NCBI RefSeq assembly: GCF_014773265.1
Contig: NZ_JACWMY010000012.1
Location: forward strand, 124,001 to 188,000
Reading direction: 5' to 3'
Source of the DNA: Mucilaginibacter pankratovii
GTDB taxonomy: Bacteria > Bacteroidota > Bacteroidia > Sphingobacteriales > Sphingobacteriaceae
DNA length: 64,000 nt
Position numbers and translations under genes: made by a program. The notes under the pieces were generated by a model. It worked only from the letters and a program-made list of their open reading frames with translations, was not told the DNA's origin and did not search any database. Positions 1-8,322 of this stretch are shown here, one piece after another (positions within the stretch are counted from its first letter, which is position 1; every line of letters starts with the position of its first letter).

Positions 1-92
1 ATCACCTCCATTAGTGCCTCATCGGGCGTTGCGAGGCGTTTTCCGAGTTCAGAAAATGTATCTACGATACTTTTTATCTCTAATTTTGACAT
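1..92 (-). CDS. Probable acyl-CoA reductase, N-terminal fragment (cut by window edge)
   Basis: An ATG at 92 opens a minus-strand frame that runs off the left edge without a stop. The 30 visible residues begin MSKLEIKSIVDTFSELGKRL and continue to a TPDEALMEV-like stretch. They are hydrophilic and show no signal peptide. In Bacteroidota a LuxC-type acyl-CoA reductase gene commonly stands divergent from a dicluster ferredoxin like the one at 197, and this N-terminus fits that family. The assignment therefore rests on neighbourhood and a short N-terminus. The gap between the two start codons (93-196) must hold promoters for both genes. Confidence 0.5.
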   Translation of the reverse strand, partial: MSKLEIKSIVDTFSELGKRLATPDEALMEV

Positions 93-132
93 ATATATGT
101 TAAGGGGCTAAACCCTTAAAGTGTTTTTTTGT

Positions 133-140
133 TATATTTG
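133..140 (+). promoter_or_regulatory. Putative -7 box for the ferredoxin gene
   Basis: TATATTTG at 133-140 matches the Bacteroidota -7 consensus TANNTTTG exactly and lies 56 bases before the ferredoxin ATG. No good TTG is seen about 20 bases upstream, so only the -7 half is supported. Confidence 0.4.
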
Positions 141-196
141 CACGCTTTCGTACGTGGGGGCAAAGTTAATTGAGAATATAAGATTATTTTAAAAAT

Positions 197-550
197 ATGG
201 CGATTATAATCACTGATGAATGCATAAACTGCGGAGCCTGCGAGCCAGAGTGCCCAAATAATGCAATTTATGATGCTGGTGCCGCCTGGCGTTTTTCTGA
301 CGGGACGGACTTAAAAGGAATTATTGATTTTGGTGATGGCAATACATTGAATGCAGAGGAAGCACAAGCTGCCCTGTCTGACGATATCTATTACATCGTG
401 CCCGATAAATGTACCGAGTGTGTTGGTTTTCATGATGAGCCGCAATGCGCTGCCGTTTGTCCGGTTGATTGCTGTGTGGATGATGAGGATGTACGCGAAA
501 CAGAAGAAGAACTACATGCCAAAAAAGATTGGCTTCACGCTAACGGGTAA
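197..550 (+). CDS. 4Fe-4S dicluster ferredoxin
   Basis: A 117-residue soluble electron carrier. The N-terminus carries [12 protein letters not shown], the C-x2-C-x2-C-x3-C-P signature of a 4Fe-4S cluster. A second cysteine set, CTECVG then [11 protein letters not shown], follows an insert at about residues 74-93. The insert between the two cysteines of the second site is longer than in the minimal 2[4Fe-4S] ferredoxins, as in Alvin-type (Allochromatium) ferredoxins. The C-terminus is an acidic/basic helix (residues about 95-117). It stands divergent from the probable acyl-CoA reductase, which may use it as a redox partner, but that link is inference. Start: ATG at 197, first in frame. Confidence 0.9.
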   Translation: MAIIITDECINCGACEPECPNNAIYDAGAAWRFSDGTDLKGIIDFGDGNTLNAEEAQAALSDDIYYIVPDKCTECVGFHDEPQCAAVCPVDCCVDDEDVRETEEELHAKKDWLHANG

Positions 551-666
551 AAAATTTATTACGAAACAATATTGTTACAAAAGGGGGAAGCAAACAAGCT
601 TTCCCTTTTTTTGTTAACTTGAAACTTTATTTATTAACCTACATTCGTAACACGCTTTCTTGACCA

Positions 667-1428
667 ATGGAATACGGCATTTGTAATCTTGCTATTGTGC
701 CTATGCGCGCTGAACCCAGCGACCGCAGTGAAATAGTATCGCAGCTTTTATTTGGCGAAGCTTTTGAAGTTACGGAGTATAATAATAAATGGGCTAAAAT
801 AGTAACGGCTATTGATCATTATACCGGTTGGATAGACAGGCTGCAGTTTGTGTCGCTGGGGCATATTGCTTATAAAGATCTTCAGCAAAACCCTGCATCA
901 CTTACTTACCGGGCAGTAACCCAGGCCTGGAAAATAGAGGACAACTCGATAATTTACCTTGCCGCAGGCAGTTCGCTGGCATTTTTACAGGGAACAACCA
1001 GCTATGTAGGCAGCCAGAAATTTGAAATTATTGGTGAGATAGGCGAAACCGACCATATTGCCAACATTGCCCGCTCTTATTTAAACTCACCTTATTTATG
1101 GGGCGGTCGCACACATTTTGGTATCGATTGCTCGGGCTATACACAGGTAGTGTACCGGTTATGCGGATTGAATTTGCAACGCGATGCGTCGATGCAGGCT
1201 AACCAGGGCCAGCTGGTTGAAAACCTGGCCCAAACCAAACTGGGAGACCTCGCATTCTTTAACAATCCCGAAGGGAGAATAACACACGTGGGTATTATCC
1301 TTAACGACGGGCAAATTATACATGCATCGGGCAAAGTAAAAATCGATCTGCTGGATAACGAGGGTATATGGTCGGAAGAGTTAAAGCGGTACACCCACAA
1401 GCTAAACGTGATCAAACGTTTTATTTAA
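667..1428 (+). CDS. NlpC/P60 (C40) family peptidoglycan hydrolase
   Basis: A 253-residue protein with an N-terminal bacterial SH3-like region (about residues 1-120, starting YGICNLAIVPMRAEPSDRSE) and a C-terminal NlpC/P60 domain. The catalytic residues are visible: Cys155 in GIDCSGYTQ, His207 in THVGII and a third polar residue position at His219 in IHASG. The family cleaves D-gamma-glutamyl-diaminopimelate or similar peptide bonds in cell-wall stem peptides. No clear signal peptide is present, as in the many Bacteroidota cytoplasmic or atypically exported members that recycle muropeptides. It ends two bases before the stop of the convergent small gene at 1431. Confidence 0.9.
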   Translation: MEYGICNLAIVPMRAEPSDRSEIVSQLLFGEAFEVTEYNNKWAKIVTAIDHYTGWIDRLQFVSLGHIAYKDLQQNPASLTYRAVTQAWKIEDNSIIYLAAGSSLAFLQGTTSYVGSQKFEIIGEIGETDHIANIARSYLNSPYLWGGRTHFGIDCSGYTQVVYRLCGLNLQRDASMQANQGQLVENLAQTKLGDLAFFNNPEGRITHVGIILNDGQIIHASGKVKIDLLDNEGIWSEELKRYTHKLNVIKRFI

Positions 1429-1430
1429 GC

Positions 1431-1673
1431 CTATAATTCTGTGTTCCGTTCGGTGTTTTTATTGCTGTGAAACAAAACGAAATTAAACAGCATTAACGCA
1501 CCTACAATTAAAACCACCTGGAAACCACTTATAAAGGCCAGTTTTCCGGCATACATATTTCCGGCGTTTCCTTGTGCAAAAATAGGTTGTGCAGATAAGC
1601 ATAAGCTTAGTATAAACAGAATTAAAAAAACAAGCCTCTTAGGCCCCTTTTTTACAGATCGCATCTTTTCCAT
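1431..1673 (-). CDS. Small membrane protein of unknown function
   Basis: An 80-residue protein that I do not recognise. It has a basic N-terminus, a hydrophobic stretch at about residues 14-30 ending in AQPIFAQ that looks like a signal peptide, and a second hydrophobic segment (FQVVLIVGALMLFNFVLF, about 50-67) followed by a polar asparagine-rich tail. After processing it would be a single-pass membrane peptide. GAGGAG lies directly against the first ATG (1673) and nine bases before a second ATG (1664), so the Shine-Dalgarno spacing favours the later start, giving 77 residues. It faces the NlpC/P60 gene tail to tail. Confidence 0.6.
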   Translation of the reverse strand: MEKMRSVKKGPKRLVFLILFILSLCLSAQPIFAQGNAGNMYAGKLAFISGFQVVLIVGALMLFNFVLFHSNKNTERNTEL

Positions 1674-1877
1674 CTCCTCAATAATTAATTCAAAAATGCA
1701 GTTAATGAGTTACTGCCATATAATTGGTTTTTACAGCAAAGCCTAATGGATAATTTAACTTATGCTGCTATAATAACTAACACACTCATACGTAATTTGT
1801 TGTGTGCGGTTGATGATTTTATAAGAAAAATTAAAGAATAATAAAAAAAGAGGCCGCCTGGAGACAGTTGAGTTGAT

Positions 1878-2780
1878 CTAAAAGGTAATTTGCCACCTTT
1901 TTACGGTTTTATCGTCGCTTACGGATAGTAATTCATCCCCGTTCCAGGCCAGTTTATTAATGGAGAGAACATGCGAAGGGTAGCCCTTTTCGCGGCTGAT
2001 GATCTTACGTAATTTAAATTCGGCGGCATCCCAAATTTTAATGCTCTTATCCATGCTGGCGGTAGCAAAATAAGGCCGGGTAGGGTGGAAGGCAACATGG
2101 TTAACCGCAAATAAATGCGCCGGGATATTTTGAATGAGTGTGTAGGTTTTGTTATCCCAGATCTTTACCTGCGCATCCCTGGAGCCCGAGACGAGATACT
2201 CGCCATCGGGTGAGTATTGCAGCGCGAAAACCGCCATGGTGTGGCCGATAAGGGCCTTTATCGGGCTGTAGTCCTCGGTATCGTATACCACCAATTTATT
2301 ATCGCGGCAGCCAAAGGCAACTCTGTCTTCGGTGGGGTTTACTGCTATACATCGCACGGTATCGTTAGATACTTTAATAGTGTGCAGCAGCTCCAATGTT
2401 TTAAGGCTCCACACCGATACGGTGCCATCCTCTGAAGCTACCAGCAGTTCATCCTTTTTTTGGATGGATTTGATATCAAAAATGGGCTTGATATGGTGGC
2501 GCAGTCGGTGAGTTATCTTTTGTTCGATAAAGTTAAACACCAATACTTCGCCGCTGCGCAGACCGGCAAAAAGCAGCGGATAGCCTTCCGGACAATAAAT
2601 GGCATAGATGGATGCTGGCACCGGGAACATCACCTTGATGAATTTGTTCTCCTCCAGGCTCCATTCAACCAGCCCTTTATCATTGCCACCGGTAAACAAT
2701 ATTCCCGGCTTTTGCGAAAGCTCCAGCGTAAATATGGGGTTACTGTGGCCGGTGAGTTCTGCGGTTTTTATTGCGTGCAT
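1878..2780 (-). CDS. WD40 repeat beta-propeller protein
   Basis: 300 residues made up of about seven WD40 blades. Recurrent GH...D...W.. units are visible, for example LTGHSNPIF...VEWSLEE, VASEDGTVSVWSLKTL, LIGHTMAVFALQYSPDGEYLVSGSRDAQVKIWD and TASMDKSIKIWD. There is no signal peptide, so it should be a cytoplasmic protein-interaction platform. It starts 107 bases after hisIE on the same strand, separated by a palindromic repeat, and may be the last cistron of the histidine operon. Nothing in the sequence links it to histidine synthesis. No enzymatic domain is attached. Confidence 0.88.
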   Translation of the reverse strand: MHAIKTAELTGHSNPIFTLELSQKPGILFTGGNDKGLVEWSLEENKFIKVMFPVPASIYAIYCPEGYPLLFAGLRSGEVLVFNFIEQKITHRLRHHIKPIFDIKSIQKKDELLVASEDGTVSVWSLKTLELLHTIKVSNDTVRCIAVNPTEDRVAFGCRDNKLVVYDTEDYSPIKALIGHTMAVFALQYSPDGEYLVSGSRDAQVKIWDNKTYTLIQNIPAHLFAVNHVAFHPTRPYFATASMDKSIKIWDAAEFKLRKIISREKGYPSHVLSINKLAWNGDELLSVSDDKTVKRWQITF

Positions 2781-2786
2781 GTGTTT

Positions 2787-2889
2787 AGTTCATGGTTCAT
2801 GGATGATAGTTCATGGTAGCTCGTGTTGCTCTTAGCCACTGACGGTACATTGGAGCTGCTATGAACCATGAACTATAAGCTATGAACTA
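2787..2889. repeat. Intergenic palindrome built of ATGAACCATGAAC words
   Basis: The left half repeats TTCATGGTTCATGG and the right half carries the inverse, ATGAACCATGAACTA, so the 103 bases can fold into a long imperfect hairpin. It fills the gap between hisIE and the WD40 gene and supplies the TAG stop codon of hisIE (2887-2889). It is one of several word-based palindrome families in this window. Confidence 0.7.
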
Positions 2890-3474
2890 CTTATGTCTTT
2901 CCTCTAAATTTTTAGCTATCCGCTCCAAGGTTAAATTCTTCTCGCGAAGCAGAACCAAAAGGTGAAATACCAAATCGGATGCTTCGTTTATGAGGTCGGT
3001 TTCGGTTTCGGCAAGAGCTGCTATTACGGTTTCTACCCCTTCTTCGCCTACCTTTTGGGCAATTTTGTTGAGCCCTTTTGCGCGCAGTTTATTTACATAC
3101 GATCCTTCTACCGGGTTGGCGTACCTATCGGCAATAATGCCTTCCAACTGCATGATAAAGTTTTGGTTGTACTCCGTTTGGAAACAACTGCGCGAGCCGG
3201 TATGGCAGGTTGGGCCATCGGCGCTAACCTTTATCAGCAGGGTATCGTTATCGCAATCGATATGCATGGTTTTTACATGCAGGTAATTTTTGCTGGTTTC
3301 GCCTTTGGTCCACAGGCGGTTTTTGGAGCGCGAAAAAAAGGTTACTACGTTTTCGGCCACGGTTTTTTCGTAGGCTTCCTGGTTCATGTAGCCCAGCATC
3401 AGCACCTCAAGCGTGTGCTCGTCCTGTATAATAACGGGTACTAATCCGTCTGTTTTATTGAAATCGATATTCAT
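2887..3474 (-). CDS. hisIE: HisIE: phosphoribosyl-AMP cyclohydrolase / phosphoribosyl-ATP pyrophosphatase
   Basis: A bifunctional enzyme for steps 2 and 3 of histidine synthesis. The N-terminal HisI domain (about residues 1-105) has the metal-binding signature around [10 protein letters not shown] and HTGSRSCF. The C-terminal HisE domain has [21 protein letters not shown] and the helix ending [15 protein letters not shown] start it at the ATG at 3474 ([10 protein letters not shown], 195 residues). An upstream in-frame TTG at 3510 would begin inside the GGCGGTG hairpin repeat and is unlikely. It is the last his gene of the operon. Confidence 0.95.
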   Translation of the reverse strand: MNIDFNKTDGLVPVIIQDEHTLEVLMLGYMNQEAYEKTVAENVVTFFSRSKNRLWTKGETSKNYLHVKTMHIDCDNDTLLIKVSADGPTCHTGSRSCFQTEYNQNFIMQLEGIIADRYANPVEGSYVNKLRAKGLNKIAQKVGEEGVETVIAALAETETDLINEASDLVFHLLVLLREKNLTLERIAKNLEERHK

Positions 3475-3490
3475 GTTCTCGTTGTTTGTT

Positions 3491-3508
3491 GGCGGTGGGG
3501 ACACCGCC
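3491..3508. repeat. Short hairpin repeat GGCGGTG-loop-CACCGCC
   Basis: A perfect 7-bp stem with loop GGGA lies just before the hisIE start. The same stem with loop AGGA recurs at 48289-48306 in an unrelated intergenic region, so this is a dispersed hairpin rather than an operon-specific signal. Confidence 0.6.
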
Positions 3509-3530
3509 AACGGGGTATTTTATTTAGTCA

Positions 3531-3656
3531 CGTCATTGCGAGGTGTTTAGCCTCACCCTGCCCTCTCCAAAGGAGAGGGTTCCTTTCTTTTTAAGTCCTC
3601 TCCTTTGGAGAGGATTTAGGTGAGGCTCCAGCTTCGTGCCTCGCAATCACACGTCG
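3531..3656. repeat. Composite nested palindromic repeat between hisF and hisIE
   Basis: The outer arms are CGTCATTGCGAGG (from 3531) and GTGCCTCGCAATCAC (to about 3651), the same family as 4439-4522 and 8221-8319. Inside lies a different palindrome, 3550-3627, with GCCTCACC...CCCTCTCC paired to ggagagg...GGTGAGGC. One repeat appears to sit inside another. Confidence 0.65.
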
Positions 3657-3658
3657 CG

Positions 3659-4414
3659 CTACACCCTCACCTCTATATTATTCTCTCTTAAAATAGCCTT
3701 CAGATCCGGTATCAATATCTCGCCATAGTGAAATACTGAAGCAGCCAAAGCCGCATCTACATTGGTTTGCTGAAATACATCAACGAAATGCTGCACCGAG
3801 CCCGCGCCACCCGAAGCTATAACCGGGATGTTCACCGCATTGTTTACCTGGGTTAAAAATCCGTTATCGAAACCCGCTTTGGTACCGTCGTGATCCATAG
3901 AGGTGAGCAGTATCTCGCCTGCGCCGCGGCTTTCGGCCTCTAATATCCAGTCTAAAGTTTGTTTATCGGTTGGTAAACGCCCGCCATTTAGGTGAACGAT
4001 ATTTTTATCGCCCATTACCCGGGTATCTACGGCCACAATAACAAACTGTACGCCAAAAGCTTTGGCCAGTTCATCTATCAAAGCAGGGTTACGCACTGCA
4101 GCTGAGTTAATGGAGATCTTATCTGCACCTGCATTTAGCAAAGCATCAGCATCGGCAATTTCTGTAATGCCACCGCCAATGGTGAATGGAATATTGATCT
4201 GCCTGGCTACAGCTTTCACCAGTTCTATAAGTGTTTTGCGTTTCTCTACAGTGGCGCTTATATCCAGGAACACGAGTTCGTCGGCGCCTTGCTGGGAATA
4301 GTTCCAGGCAAGTTCTACCGGGTCGCCTGCGTCGCGCAGGTCGACAAAATTAACGCCCTTTACAGTACGGCCGTCTTTAACGTCTAAACAAGGGATTATT
4401 CTTTTAGCGAGCAT
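3659..4414 (-). CDS. hisF: HisF: imidazole glycerol phosphate synthase cyclase subunit
   Basis: A 251-residue (beta/alpha)8 barrel that, with HisH, converts PRFAR plus ammonia into imidazole glycerol phosphate and AICAR. Family marks are the N-terminal [15 protein letters not shown] with the catalytic aspartate, [24 protein letters not shown] and the phosphate loop [10 protein letters not shown]. The length is normal. It lies between hisA and hisIE on the minus strand, separated from hisA by a 140-base gap filled by a CATTGCGAGG repeat. Confidence 0.97.
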   Translation of the reverse strand: MLAKRIIPCLDVKDGRTVKGVNFVDLRDAGDPVELAWNYSQQGADELVFLDISATVEKRKTLIELVKAVARQINIPFTIGGGITEIADADALLNAGADKISINSAAVRNPALIDELAKAFGVQFVIVAVDTRVMGDKNIVHLNGGRLPTDKQTLDWILEAESRGAGEILLTSMDHDGTKAGFDNGFLTQVNNAVNIPVIASGGAGSVQHFVDVFQQTNVDAALAASVFHYGEILIPDLKAILRENNIEVRV

Positions 4415-4438
4415 AGGGTTTGATGCATTTTAACAAAG

Positions 4439-4522
4439 CGTCATTGCGAGGAACGAAGCAATCTCCCGATGAGCAAGGCGTACATGCAAAGTTCGGAGAT
4501 TGCTTCGTGCCTCGCAATGACG
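4439..4522. repeat. CATTGCGAGG palindromic repeat (hisF-hisA gap)
   Basis: CGTCATTGCGAGG plus CGAAGCAATCTCC is mirrored by GGAGATTGCTTCG plus CCTCGCAATGACG, with a short unrelated loop. The same arms occur at 8221-8319 and, degenerate, at 3531 and 27087. This type of dispersed inverted repeat is familiar in many bacterial genomes, including Bacteroidota. Confidence 0.85.
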
Positions 4523-4553
4523 GGGTGGAGAATAAAGCCCTTCGGGCCTCAAG

Positions 4554-5303
4554 TTATATGGACATTAGCGATTCCAAATTCCAGTTTTTTATCTCTTCGA
4601 TGCTGATATGGCCTTCGTAGATGGCTTTGCCTACCACGCAGGATTCTACTTTGATGTTGTTTAGCTGCTCAATATCATTCATGGAGCTTACGCCGCCGGA
4701 TGCGATGAGTTTGATGAAAGGCGAATGGTCCAGCAGTTTTTCGTACAGGTCTACACCTGCACCGCCAAGTTTACCATCTTTATTAATATCGGTACACAAA
4801 AAGCGGAAGAAGCCTAAAGACAGGCACTTGTCCACATAGTCCATCAGTTTGATGGGCGAGCTTTCCATCCAGCCAGAGTATTTGATCACTTCATCCAGTA
4901 CATCTATTGCGATAACCACCTGGTCGCTGCATTTATCGCGGCCGCAGATGGCTTTACTCAGATCGTGCAGAAAGGCCGGGTTGGTTATAGCCTGCGTACC
5001 CACAATAACACGGTGGATGCCTGCGTCTATCAATTCTTTTACCTTATCAATGCTACGGATACCGCCACCGTATTGCACCTGCATATCTGTTTTACGGATC
5101 ACATCAAACAGGTATTGCTGGTTGCTAAAGTCGTTTTTTGCGCCGTTGAGGTCGATGATGTGGATGAAATTTGTACCGTTGCTTTGGTACCGCTCAATCA
5201 TTTCTTCGAGGGTAACATCATATTCAGTTACCTGGCTATAATCGCCTTCGCGCAGCCTTACAACTTTTTTGTTTAAAATATCAATGGCGGGGATTATATA
5301 CAT
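4554..5303 (-). CDS. hisA: HisA: ProFAR isomerase
   Basis: 249 residues, a half-barrel-duplicated (beta/alpha)8 enzyme that isomerises ProFAR to PRFAR. Visible marks are IPAIDILNKKVVRL with the catalytic aspartate, the QYGGGIRS phosphate loop, RVIVGTQAI, CTDINKDGKLGGAG with the second catalytic aspartate, and LIASGGVSS. The start ATG at 5303 follows the hisH stop by five bases, so the two are probably translationally coupled. Confidence 0.97.
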   Translation of the reverse strand: MYIIPAIDILNKKVVRLREGDYSQVTEYDVTLEEMIERYQSNGTNFIHIIDLNGAKNDFSNQQYLFDVIRKTDMQVQYGGGIRSIDKVKELIDAGIHRVIVGTQAITNPAFLHDLSKAICGRDKCSDQVVIAIDVLDEVIKYSGWMESSPIKLMDYVDKCLSLGFFRFLCTDINKDGKLGGAGVDLYEKLLDHSPFIKLIASGGVSSMNDIEQLNNIKVESCVVGKAIYEGHISIEEIKNWNLESLMSI

Positions 5304-5308
5304 TGCTT

Positions 5309-5899
5309 TTAGATTTTTGAAAAATTCTTTAATAGTTGTTCGCCGTACGTGCCGGATTTTTCTGGGTGAAACTGCACGCCATAAAAATTACCCCGCCAAA
5401 TTGATGCCGAAAATTTGTGGGTGTAATTTGTTGACGATAAAGTATATAACGGGTCATACTCAATAAAGTATGAATGTACAAAGTAAAAGTGTGATCCTGT
5501 TGGAATATTTGCAAAAAGTGGGTTTTCTTTTTCGGGGAAGACTTGATTCCAGCCGGTGTGCGGAACCTTAAACCCATCCGTATGCGGGAATTTTAGCGTT
5601 TTGATGGGGAACAAGTCCAATAAGTTGCTGTCACCTTCCTCGCTGTAAGAAGTTAACAGCTGCATACCCACGCAAATACCCAGGGTAGGTTTATCCAATG
5701 CCTTTATGGCAGGCACCAGCCCGGTGCTTTCCAGCTTGTGCATGGCTGCGCCGGCGTGGCCTACACCGGGGATAATATAGCGGTCGTACTTTTCAAAATC
5801 GGCTTCGGTGCTGATCATGCCGTAGGCGATGCCCAGCCGCTCTAAAGTAGCAGTGAGCGAGAAAATATTGCCGGCGCCGTATCTTATTATACCTATCAT
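5309..5899 (-). CDS. hisH: HisH: imidazole glycerol phosphate synthase glutaminase subunit
   Basis: A class I glutamine amidotransferase that feeds ammonia to HisF. The nucleophile is in LGICVGMQLL, the oxyanion region in IPGVGH, and the His/Glu of the triad in VQFHPEKSG. I start at the ATG at 5899 (MIGIIRYGAGN, 196 residues). The longer frame from a TTG at 5911 would reach into the adjoining CAGTTTGC repeat. Confidence 0.96.
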   Translation of the reverse strand: MIGIIRYGAGNIFSLTATLERLGIAYGMISTEADFEKYDRYIIPGVGHAGAAMHKLESTGLVPAIKALDKPTLGICVGMQLLTSYSEEGDSNLLDLFPIKTLKFPHTDGFKVPHTGWNQVFPEKENPLFANIPTGSHFYFVHSYFIEYDPLYTLSSTNYTHKFSASIWRGNFYGVQFHPEKSGTYGEQLLKNFSKI

Positions 5900-5901
5900 T
5901 T

Positions 5902-5988
5902 CAGTTTGCAATTTCCAGTTTGCAGTGGGCAGTTCTCAGTTTGCAGTGGGCGATTAGCAGTAAAAACTGCTTTTTGCAAACTGCCAAC
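5902..5988. repeat. CAGTTTGC word palindrome (hisH-hisB gap)
   Basis: Several copies of CAGTTTGCA or CAGT on the left are answered by AAAACTGC and GCAAACTGCC on the right. It fills the 92-base hisB-hisH gap to within four bases of both coding regions. Same family as 9632-9720 and 57669-57763. Confidence 0.75.
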
Positions 5989-5991
5989 TTT

Positions 5992-7140
5992 TTACAAAAG
6001 TCCTTTTGTGCTTGGTAAAACCATCTTATTTACATCCCTTTTTACCGCCATTTTTATGGCTTTGGCAAAGGCTTTAAATATAGCTTCTATTTTGTGATGT
6101 TCGTTTTGCCCTTCTGCTTTTATGTTGAGGTTGCTTTTGGAGGCATCGCTAAAGGATTTGAAGAAGTGGTAAAACATCTCGGTTGGTACATCGCCAACCT
6201 TTTCGCGTTTAAAATCGGCTTCCCAAACAATCCAGTTGCGCCCGCCAAAATCAATGGCCGCCTGTGCCAGGCAATCATCCATCGGCAGGCAAAAACCATA
6301 ACGCTCTATCCCCATTTTATTGCCTAAGGCGGTGGCTATCACCTCGCCAAGCGCAATGCCGGTATCTTCTATGGTGTGGTGCTCGTCGATATGCAGGTCG
6401 CCTTTAGCGGTTACTTCCAGGTCGATGCCGCCGTGACGGGCTATCTGGTCAAGCATATGGTCGAAGAAGTGCAAACCGGTTGACACTTTGGCTTCCCCGG
6501 TACCGTCAAGGTTTAATTTGATATAGATATCGGTCTCCTTAGTTGTGCGGCGGTGTTCTATCACGCGTTCACCTAATTTCAAGAATTCGTAGATGTCTTT
6601 CCAATCGGTAGTTTGCAGGGCCACTACGCCGGCAATATCGCTGTCAATCTCTGGTTGAAATTCTCCGTCGCCTAAACCTGACTTATTGTTGATCCAAATA
6701 GCTTTTGCGCCTAAATTCTTCGCCAGCAAAACGTCATTCTTCCTGTCGCCTATGGTGAAGGAATTTTTAAGGTCGTATTTTGTTTCGTCGAGGTATTGTG
6801 TTAACAGCCCTGTCGCCGGTTTGCGGGTAGGGGCATTATCGGCAGGGAAGGTTCGGTCGATAGCCTCGTACGTGAAATGCACGCCCTCGTTTGCAAAAGT
6901 TTTGATGATGAGGTTATGCACCGGGTAAAAAGTGTCCTCTGGGTAAATCGAAGTACCCAGGCCATCCTGGTTGGTAACCATTACCAGCTCGTAATCCAGT
7001 TCCGCGGCAATTTTTGGCAGGTATTGCAGCGCGCCGGGGTAAAAGGTAAGCTTGGCGAAGGAATCTATTTGCTCATCGGGCGTTTCGTTGATGATGGTGC
7101 CGTCGCGGTCTATAAAGAGTATTTTTTGCAGCTTGCTCAT
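5992..7140 (-). CDS. hisB: HisB: histidinol-phosphatase / imidazoleglycerol-phosphate dehydratase
   Basis: A 382-residue bifunctional enzyme. The N-terminal HAD-type phosphatase (about 1-165) begins with [10 protein letters not shown], holding the nucleophile and acid/base aspartates, and has [10 protein letters not shown] near its end. The C-terminal dehydratase (about 185-382) has the Mn-binding repeats [28 protein letters not shown] and [16 protein letters not shown]. Its ATG overlaps the hisC stop in an ATGA, a sign of translational coupling. The fusion removes the need for a separate histidinol phosphatase. Confidence 0.97.
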   Translation of the reverse strand: MSKLQKILFIDRDGTIINETPDEQIDSFAKLTFYPGALQYLPKIAAELDYELVMVTNQDGLGTSIYPEDTFYPVHNLIIKTFANEGVHFTYEAIDRTFPADNAPTRKPATGLLTQYLDETKYDLKNSFTIGDRKNDVLLAKNLGAKAIWINNKSGLGDGEFQPEIDSDIAGVVALQTTDWKDIYEFLKLGERVIEHRRTTKETDIYIKLNLDGTGEAKVSTGLHFFDHMLDQIARHGGIDLEVTAKGDLHIDEHHTIEDTGIALGEVIATALGNKMGIERYGFCLPMDDCLAQAAIDFGGRNWIVWEADFKREKVGDVPTEMFYHFFKSFSDASKSNLNIKAEGQNEHHKIEAIFKAFAKAIKMAVKRDVNKMVLPSTKGLL

Positions 7141-8183
7141 TTGTATTGCTGTAAGGTTGATAGCAGGGTGTTATTTTCTTCGGGCGTGCCGATGGTAATG
7201 CGGAGGCAGCCTTCGCAAAGTTCCACATTGGTGCGGTTGCGTACAATGATGCCTTTATCTACCAGGTAATTATAAATACCGGTTGCATTGGTGGTTTTAA
7301 CCAGCACGAAGTTGGCATCGGATGGGTAAATATCCAGCACAAAATCCATCTTTTTTAGCGTCAATACCAGTTTATCGCGCTGGATAAGCGTCTCTTTTAT
7401 CCAATCGTTCACCTGTTGCACGTTTTGCAGGGCCTGCAGTGCTAATTGCTGCGATGCCTCGTTTACATTGTAAGGCGGTTTTACGCGGTTCATTACTTCT
7501 ATGATCTCCTCGCTGGCGAAGGCCATGCCTACGCGCAGGCCGGCAAGGCCCCACGCTTTGGAGAGCGTTTGCATCACGACGAGATTGGCGTATTCGGTCA
7601 GTTCCTGTATAAAGCTTTTTTGGCGACTGAAGTTAATGTAAGCCTCATCCACCACCACAATACCGTTGAAATTTGCCAACAAGGTTTCAATATCCTCGCG
7701 GTTAATGGAGTTGCCGGTAGGATTGTTTGGCGAACAGATGAAGATAAGCTTGGTATGCTCGTCTATCGCTTCGGCAATGCCTTCCAGGTTGAGCTGGTAT
7801 TCGTCGGTAAGCAGAACTTTTTTGGTTTCTATATCATTAATGTTTGCCGAAACCTGGTACATACCGTAGGTAGGGGGCACAATGATCACATTATCCACGC
7901 CCGGGTTGCAAAAACTGCGGAACAGGATATCGATGGCCTCATCGCTGCCATTGCCTACAAAGATGTTGCGTACAGGCAAGCCTTTTATCTCTTTCAGGCG
8001 CGATTTTATAGCGTGTTGCATAGGGTCCGGGTAGCGGTTATAAGCAGCAGGCAGCGGCGAACCGAAAGCATTTTCGTTCGCATCCAAAAACACGCTGGCC
8101 TCGCCCTGGAATTCGTCCCGTGCGGAGGAGTAGGGGGTTAGGTTTTTGATGTTTTTGCGGAGTAGGGTATTTATATCGAACAT
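7137..8183 (-). CDS. hisC: HisC: histidinol-phosphate aminotransferase
   Basis: A PLP-dependent class I/II aminotransferase of about 348 residues. The PLP-contact region [11 protein letters not shown], the [11 protein letters not shown] loop, VVDEAYINF and the Schiff-base lysine in [15 protein letters not shown] are all visible. I use the ATG at 8183 ([15 protein letters not shown]). The in-frame TTG at 8207 is less likely. It overlaps hisB by four bases at its 3' end. Upstream, a CATTGCGAGG repeat fills the gap to hisD. Confidence 0.96.
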   Translation of the reverse strand: MFDINTLLRKNIKNLTPYSSARDEFQGEASVFLDANENAFGSPLPAAYNRYPDPMQHAIKSRLKEIKGLPVRNIFVGNGSDEAIDILFRSFCNPGVDNVIIVPPTYGMYQVSANINDIETKKVLLTDEYQLNLEGIAEAIDEHTKLIFICSPNNPTGNSINREDIETLLANFNGIVVVDEAYINFSRQKSFIQELTEYANLVVMQTLSKAWGLAGLRVGMAFASEEIIEVMNRVKPPYNVNEASQQLALQALQNVQQVNDWIKETLIQRDKLVLTLKKMDFVLDIYPSDANFVLVKTTNATGIYNYLVDKGIIVRNRTNVELCEGCLRITIGTPEENNTLLSTLQQYK

Positions 8184-8220
8184 TGTTATTAGTATTCTTT
8201 TAGTCAATCATTATCCATCG

Positions 8221-8319
8221 CGTCATTGCGAGGCACGAAGCAATCTCCCGATTGGACAAGTCAACGATTTGCAAATTCGCTCTACTTACGTAGAGATTGC
8301 TTCGTACCTCGCAATGACG
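8221..8319. repeat. CATTGCGAGG palindromic repeat (hisC-hisD gap)
   Basis: CGTCATTGCGAGGCACGAAG plus CAATCTCC at the left is mirrored by AGATTGCTTCGTACCTCGCAATGACG at the right. The loop differs from that of the 4439-4522 copy, which suggests that the arms are what is conserved. Confidence 0.85.
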
Positions 8320-8322
8320 GAG

